This document shows positions 26,280 to 29,598 of a stretch of 29,598 bases of DNA, piece by piece; position 1 is the stretch's first letter; each line of letters starts with the position of its first letter. Source of the DNA: JBKEDC01 sp047975205 (GTDB lineage Bacteria; Bacteroidota; Bacteroidia; Bacteroidales; Prolixibacteraceae). The position numbers were made by a program, and so were the translations under genes. The notes under the pieces were generated by a model. The model ran no database searches. It had not been told where the DNA came from and saw only the letters and a program-made list of their open reading frames with translations. Location: positions 1 to 29,598 of the forward strand of contig JBKEDC010000032.1 of assembly GCA_047975205.1 (NCBI GenBank), in the 5' to 3' direction.

Positions 26280-26526
26280 GCCGACAAAGGTAACACTTAT
26301 ATCTTCAGCCGGTAAAATTTCTTACATCTTTGATTCCGAAATGATCGCATTGGAAATACGCAAACAGCAAAATACAAAACTCACAAACGATTCTATGAAA
26401 TTCTTTTATTCATCAAATGGGAAGATTGAACTTAACTCAACCGATTGGGGACATCAGCTATAATTGTCTTTGTATGCCATGTTTGGGAGCAATGGGTATT
26501 ATGAGTTTGTTGAAGATTCAAAGTAA
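26278..26526 (+). pseudogene. Possible relic ORF interrupted by one in-frame stop
   Basis: The frame starting at the ATG at 26278 reads 61 codons, ends in FYSSNGKIELNSTDWGHQL and stops at 26461-26463. It resumes in the same frame as LSLYAMFGSNGYYEFVEDSK up to TAA at 26524-26526. The part after the stop looks as protein-like as the part before it, suggesting a decayed gene or its 3' end. No family is recognised. The 5' part overlaps the lplA promoter region, so it could also be chance. Confidence 0.25.
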
Positions 26527-26553
26527 CACCGGAACATTATAGCTATTTAAAAG

Positions 26554-26594
26554 AAAAAAATGGCAATCAAAGCTTAAACTATGATTGCCATTTT
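26554..26594 (-). terminator. Intrinsic terminator after the arylsulfatase gene
   Basis: A perfect 13-bp stem (AAAATGGCAATCA, 26557-26569, with TGATTGCCATTTT, 26582-26594) has a 12-base loop. On the minus strand it is followed by a run of T. It begins 52 bases past the stop at 26647. The A and T flanks also let it work on the plus strand. Confidence 0.88.
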
Positions 26595-26646
26595 GGTTAA
26601 TTTCTACACAGTACTTATGTGAACATACTGTAAGTTTTGCACAATG

Positions 26647-28962
26647 CTATTTCAATGAGAAGTGAACAACATCAATATTATTCGGATAAGCAAACGGAGC
26701 TACGTATTCGTCTGACACCGTAGAACCTAAATCTACACCAACATCGAAAGTTTCACAAGTAGAGTATCGTGCAGGAATCACTTTATCAACCTTACCTGAA
26801 CCTACTTCTTTACCGTTTACATATAACTTAGCAGTTCCACCACCACCGTACTCTTTCGATTCTTGTGTATAGGTCATTTGAATTTTCAACTTACCTTCAG
26901 GAAGAGCAGTTGATGACACTTTATAATGATTCATATCGAAGAAATTGTAGTAATAGATTAGTTTACCTCCCTTAACATACAAAGAGTATCCACCTGCACC
27001 TCCTCCATTAGCAACAATTACACCTTCATCTCCATTCTTATAATCAAGAGTGGCTGTAATCGTGTGTGTTCTTGAATATACAGGTGCAGCACTACCCTCA
27101 GGTATTCGTTGAGTTCCGGCATAATATGTAAACTCAGTTTTTCCGCGAGTTACCGATGGACGATTAGGGTTCAAAGCACGTTCTACGAAGCGATCATCTA
27201 ATGGGAAAACATTGTACTTTTCAGCTTCTTGGTCGAAAATTTTCTTCATTTCTTCCAATTTCTCCGGATATTTCTTAGCTAAATCATTAGCTTCTGAGAA
27301 ATCTTCATCAATGTTGTAAAGTTCCCATTTGTCCTCAGCAAATTTAGTAGATCCGCTCATGATCCAAGGAGCGCTATGGTAGCAGGCTGCAACCCAACCA
27401 TCGTGGTAGATAGCTCGTCTTCCCTCTGTCTCAAAATATTGTGTTGTGCGTCGATCCTTGGCGTTAGCATCTTCGAAAGTATAGTTCATCGGAATACCTG
27501 CCAATGGAACTTGTTTCACACCATTTATTTCCGTAGGGAAGGTAATTCCTGCTGCTTTATAAATAGTTGGAGCAATATCAATCACATGGTGAAATTGTGT
27601 TCTTTTCTCACCGTGAGCTTTAATTCCTTTTGGCCATGAAATAACCATACCATTACGTGTCCCACCAAAGTGAGAAGGTACACGCTTCATCCATTGAAAT
27701 GGAGAAGTTCCTGCCCATGACCATGGCACAGCGTAGTTATTGCTATGCTTTGGACCTCCAAGTTCATCAAGAACAGCAGCTTGTTGTTCTATAGTATTTG
27801 AAAATCCATTTTGAGGCATGATACTACTAAGCACTCCATTCATTGTTCCTTCAGGGCTAGCTCCATTGTCGCCCACAATGTAGATAACCATCGTATTATC
27901 ACCTCCAGGCAAGGCACGGGCTGCATCAATCAGCTTCCCTACCCAATAATCCGTATGCGCCAAGAATCCGGCAAACACTTCCATTTGGCGAGCGTATACT
28001 TTTTTCTCAGTAGCAGTACGGCTATCCCATGATGGAATTACATCCGGACGTTTGGTAAGTTTTGTATTTTGAGGAATAACACCCATTTTTTTCTGACGTT
28101 CGAAAGTATATTTACGCATAGCATCCCAACCATCATCAAATTGACCTTTAAATTTGTCAATCCACTCTTTAGGTGCTTGATGTGGTGCATGAACTGCGCC
28201 GGGAGCAAAATAAACAAAATAGGGTTTATCCGGACTAATTGATTTTTCCAAGCGTATCCATTTGATTGCATCTTTTGTTAAGTCTTCAGTCAAATGATAC
28301 CCTTGTTCAGGCGTCTTCGGTGCTTGAACCGGAGTTGTATTTCTGAATAACATTGGATAATATTGATCTGACTCTCCACCCAAAAATCCGTACCAATATT
28401 CGAAGCCTAAACCGGTAGGCCATTGTTGGAATGGTCCAAGAGGACTAGTCTCCCAATCCGGTGTGTTGTGCCATTTTCCCCAAGCGGCTGTGCTATATCC
28501 ATTTTGTTTAAGCACTTCAGCTACCGTACCTACATCTTTTCCCCAAATACTGTTATAACCCGGATAACCCGTAGAAAGCTCTCCGATTGTTCCAAAACCA
28601 ACTTGGTGATGATTACGCCCGGTTAATAAAGCTGCACGAGTAGGACTACAAACACCCACGGTATGAAAACGAGTATATTCCAATCCTGTAGCTGCTAATT
28701 TATCTATATTCGGTGTTGGAATAGGACCTCCGAAAGTCCCGGCTTGACCAAAACCCACGTCATCTAAAAGAATGAGCAGTACGTTTGGTGCTCCTTTAGG
28801 TGCGGTCACAGGTTGAGGAAAGTCTTCTTCAGAACCTTCAAATGTTTTAGCAATCTTCCCTTTAAAAGGAGTTGGTGGTGGTGGAAGTACATTTCCACTT
28901 GCTTGTGCAAATGTCGCGATAACAAAGCTCATTAAAATAAGCGTTGAAAACAATTTTTTCAT
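26647..28962 (-). CDS. Arylsulfatase with C-terminal beta-sandwich domain, secreted
   Basis: This 771-residue protein has signal peptide MKKLFSTLILMSFVIATFAQ. The sulfatase domain (about 55-560) has DD at 67-68, the formylglycine motif CSPTR at 105-109 followed by AALLTGRNHH, GKWH at 162-165, VHAPHQAP and VGDNGASPEG. The CSPTR plus GRNHH pattern is that of Pseudomonas AtsA-type arylsulfatases, distinct from the enzyme at 987-2567. The last 160-170 residues (about 605-771) form a beta-rich domain with YSLYVKGGKLIYYYNFF and KLYVNGKEVGSG, resembling a concanavalin/LamG-like sandwich. It needs a formylglycine maturase, which is not present here. It has its own terminator downstream. A close paralogue lies directly upstream. 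The substrate is unknown. Confidence 0.92.
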   Translation of the reverse strand: MKKLFSTLILMSFVIATFAQASGNVLPPPPTPFKGKIAKTFEGSEEDFPQPVTAPKGAPNVLLILLDDVGFGQAGTFGGPIPTPNIDKLAATGLEYTRFHTVGVCSPTRAALLTGRNHHQVGFGTIGELSTGYPGYNSIWGKDVGTVAEVLKQNGYSTAAWGKWHNTPDWETSPLGPFQQWPTGLGFEYWYGFLGGESDQYYPMLFRNTTPVQAPKTPEQGYHLTEDLTKDAIKWIRLEKSISPDKPYFVYFAPGAVHAPHQAPKEWIDKFKGQFDDGWDAMRKYTFERQKKMGVIPQNTKLTKRPDVIPSWDSRTATEKKVYARQMEVFAGFLAHTDYWVGKLIDAARALPGGDNTMVIYIVGDNGASPEGTMNGVLSSIMPQNGFSNTIEQQAAVLDELGGPKHSNNYAVPWSWAGTSPFQWMKRVPSHFGGTRNGMVISWPKGIKAHGEKRTQFHHVIDIAPTIYKAAGITFPTEINGVKQVPLAGIPMNYTFEDANAKDRRTTQYFETEGRRAIYHDGWVAACYHSAPWIMSGSTKFAEDKWELYNIDEDFSEANDLAKKYPEKLEEMKKIFDQEAEKYNVFPLDDRFVERALNPNRPSVTRGKTEFTYYAGTQRIPEGSAAPVYSRTHTITATLDYKNGDEGVIVANGGGAGGYSLYVKGGKLIYYYNFFDMNHYKVSSTALPEGKLKIQMTYTQESKEYGGGGTAKLYVNGKEVGSGKVDKVIPARYSTCETFDVGVDLGSTVSDEYVAPFAYPNNIDVVHFSLK

Positions 28963-29234
28963 TTATCAGTTTTTAAATTAAAAAAATGAGACTTTTATTA
29001 CAAAATCTACTTTGAGCAGAGGTAAAAATAATCAGATATGATAAGGCTAGATTTATATCTAGTTTAGATTATCTAATTTTTCTTTATTAGAAATAGACAA
29101 GACACCCTCAAAAACAATAAAACTAGACAGCATAAAAATACCCTTTGCACCTAAAGCTGATCAATACTCTAAGTTCAAATAATAAAAACACCTTAAATTT
29201 AAGGTGTTTTTATTATTTGTGCAATACAACCCTC
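28963..29234. other. Intergenic region between tandem sulfatase genes
   Basis: These 272 bases hold the promoter of the 771-residue sulfatase, with a near-consensus TAGATTTTG on the minus strand at about 29006-29014, and the palindrome terminator of the upstream paralogue. No ORF is supported. Confidence 0.45.
29176..29219 (-). terminator. 44-bp perfect palindrome, terminator of the upstream sulfatase
   Basis: The 22-base arms are exact reverse complements around the centre at 29197/29198. The GGTGTT/AACACC core is flanked by A and T runs, so it can terminate in both directions. It lies 16 bases past the stop of the partial sulfatase. Confidence 0.85.
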
Positions 29235-29598
29235 TTATTTCAGAGAGAAATGAACAACATCAATATTGTCTGTATAAGCAAACGGAGCCACATATTCATC
29301 TGATACCGTAGATCCTAAATCCTTACCAATATCTAGAGTCTCTGTTGGTGAGTATCTGGCAGGAACCACACGACTCACATCTCCCGAGCCTACTTCCTTA
29401 CCATTTACATACAGCTTAGCAGAACCGCCACCTCCATACTCTTTCGATTCTTGCGTGTAAGCCATTTGGATTTTCAACTTACCCTCAGGAAGAGTACTTG
29501 AAACCACTTTGTAGTGATTGATATTAAAAAAGTTATAATAATAAATCAACTTGCCTCCTTTTACATACAAAGAGTATCCGGCCGATAATCCACCGTTA
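29235..29598 (-). CDS. C-terminal part of a second arylsulfatase paralogue (partial)
   Basis: The frame is open to the window edge. Including the codons before the TTG at 29570, it encodes about 120 residues that align without gaps to the last 120 residues of the neighbouring 771-residue sulfatase, with the large majority identical. Shared strings include SLYVKGGKLIYYYNFF, LPEGKLKIQM, YTQESKEYGGGG and the ending NIDVVHFSLK. The beta-sandwich tail therefore belongs to a tandem duplicate whose catalytic domain lies beyond the right edge. The TTG is not a real start. Signal peptide and formylglycine motif cannot be checked. Confidence 0.88.
   Translation of the reverse strand, partial: NGGLSAGYSLYVKGGKLIYYYNFFNINHYKVVSSTLPEGKLKIQMAYTQESKEYGGGGSAKLYVNGKEVGSGDVSRVVPARYSPTETLDIGKDLGSTVSDEYVAPFAYTDNIDVVHFSLK

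Noticed and set aside
1..29598. CRISPR arrays, tRNA or rRNA genes, phage or conjugation modules, toxin-antitoxin pairs
   Set aside because: No regularly spaced repeats, no cloverleaf sequences and no matching protein families were seen on either strand.

Overview
The window is chromosomal DNA of an AT-rich member of the Bacteroidota, most likely order Bacteroidales. The main support is a complete porP-porK-porL-porM-porN cluster (core of the type IX secretion system, T9SS) preceded by topA, an OmpA-like protein of the size seen in Porphyromonas, S16 with a long charged tail, and -7 elements of the Bacteroidetes type (TAnnTTTG). No tRNA, rRNA, CRISPR array or intact transposase gene was found.

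Layout. Positions 1-106 are the last codons of a TolC/NodT-type outer-membrane efflux protein. A gene-poor stretch follows (107-986), holding a 19-bp inverted repeat, a row of four short hairpins and a terminator that serves a minus-strand sulfatase (987-2567). After an AT-rich gap with a possible gene relic come plus-strand housekeeping genes: an NhaC-family antiporter, a fused E1 alpha/beta 2-oxo acid dehydrogenase, rpsP, an OmpA-family porin-like protein and glutamate formimidoyltransferase. A PgpH-type HD phosphodiesterase (minus) and an SH3-NlpC/P60-like protein (plus) follow. The NlpC/P60-like protein has alanine where the catalytic cysteine should be.

The T9SS block is on the minus strand and is read from high to low coordinates: topA (24279-21934), a degenerate arginase/formimidoylglutamase-like protein (21917-20802), then porP, porK, porL, porM and porN (20668-14939). 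A strong intrinsic terminator follows porN. Beyond it lies a second full-length PorK-type lipoprotein (14824-13457), apparently a separate transcription unit. PorL and PorM form the inner-membrane motor, PorK and PorN the periplasmic ring under the outer membrane, and PorP the outer-membrane component. Two PorK paralogues raise the possibility of alternative or mixed rings.

To the right, lplA and a guanine deaminase gene overlap in a TAATG junction. LplA charges E2-type subunits with lipoate, so it connects functionally with the E1 enzyme at 4980-7394. The right end holds a 771-residue arylsulfatase with a C-terminal beta-sandwich and the 3' end of a close tandem paralogue; a 44-bp perfect palindrome lies just beyond the paralogue's stop codon.

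The most interesting signals are three proteins that keep a fold but appear to have lost or changed catalytic residues (arginase-like, NlpC/P60-like and the PorK pair), the PorK duplication, the hairpin cluster at 749-864, and two possible gene relics. I did not find a wholly new defence or mobile system.
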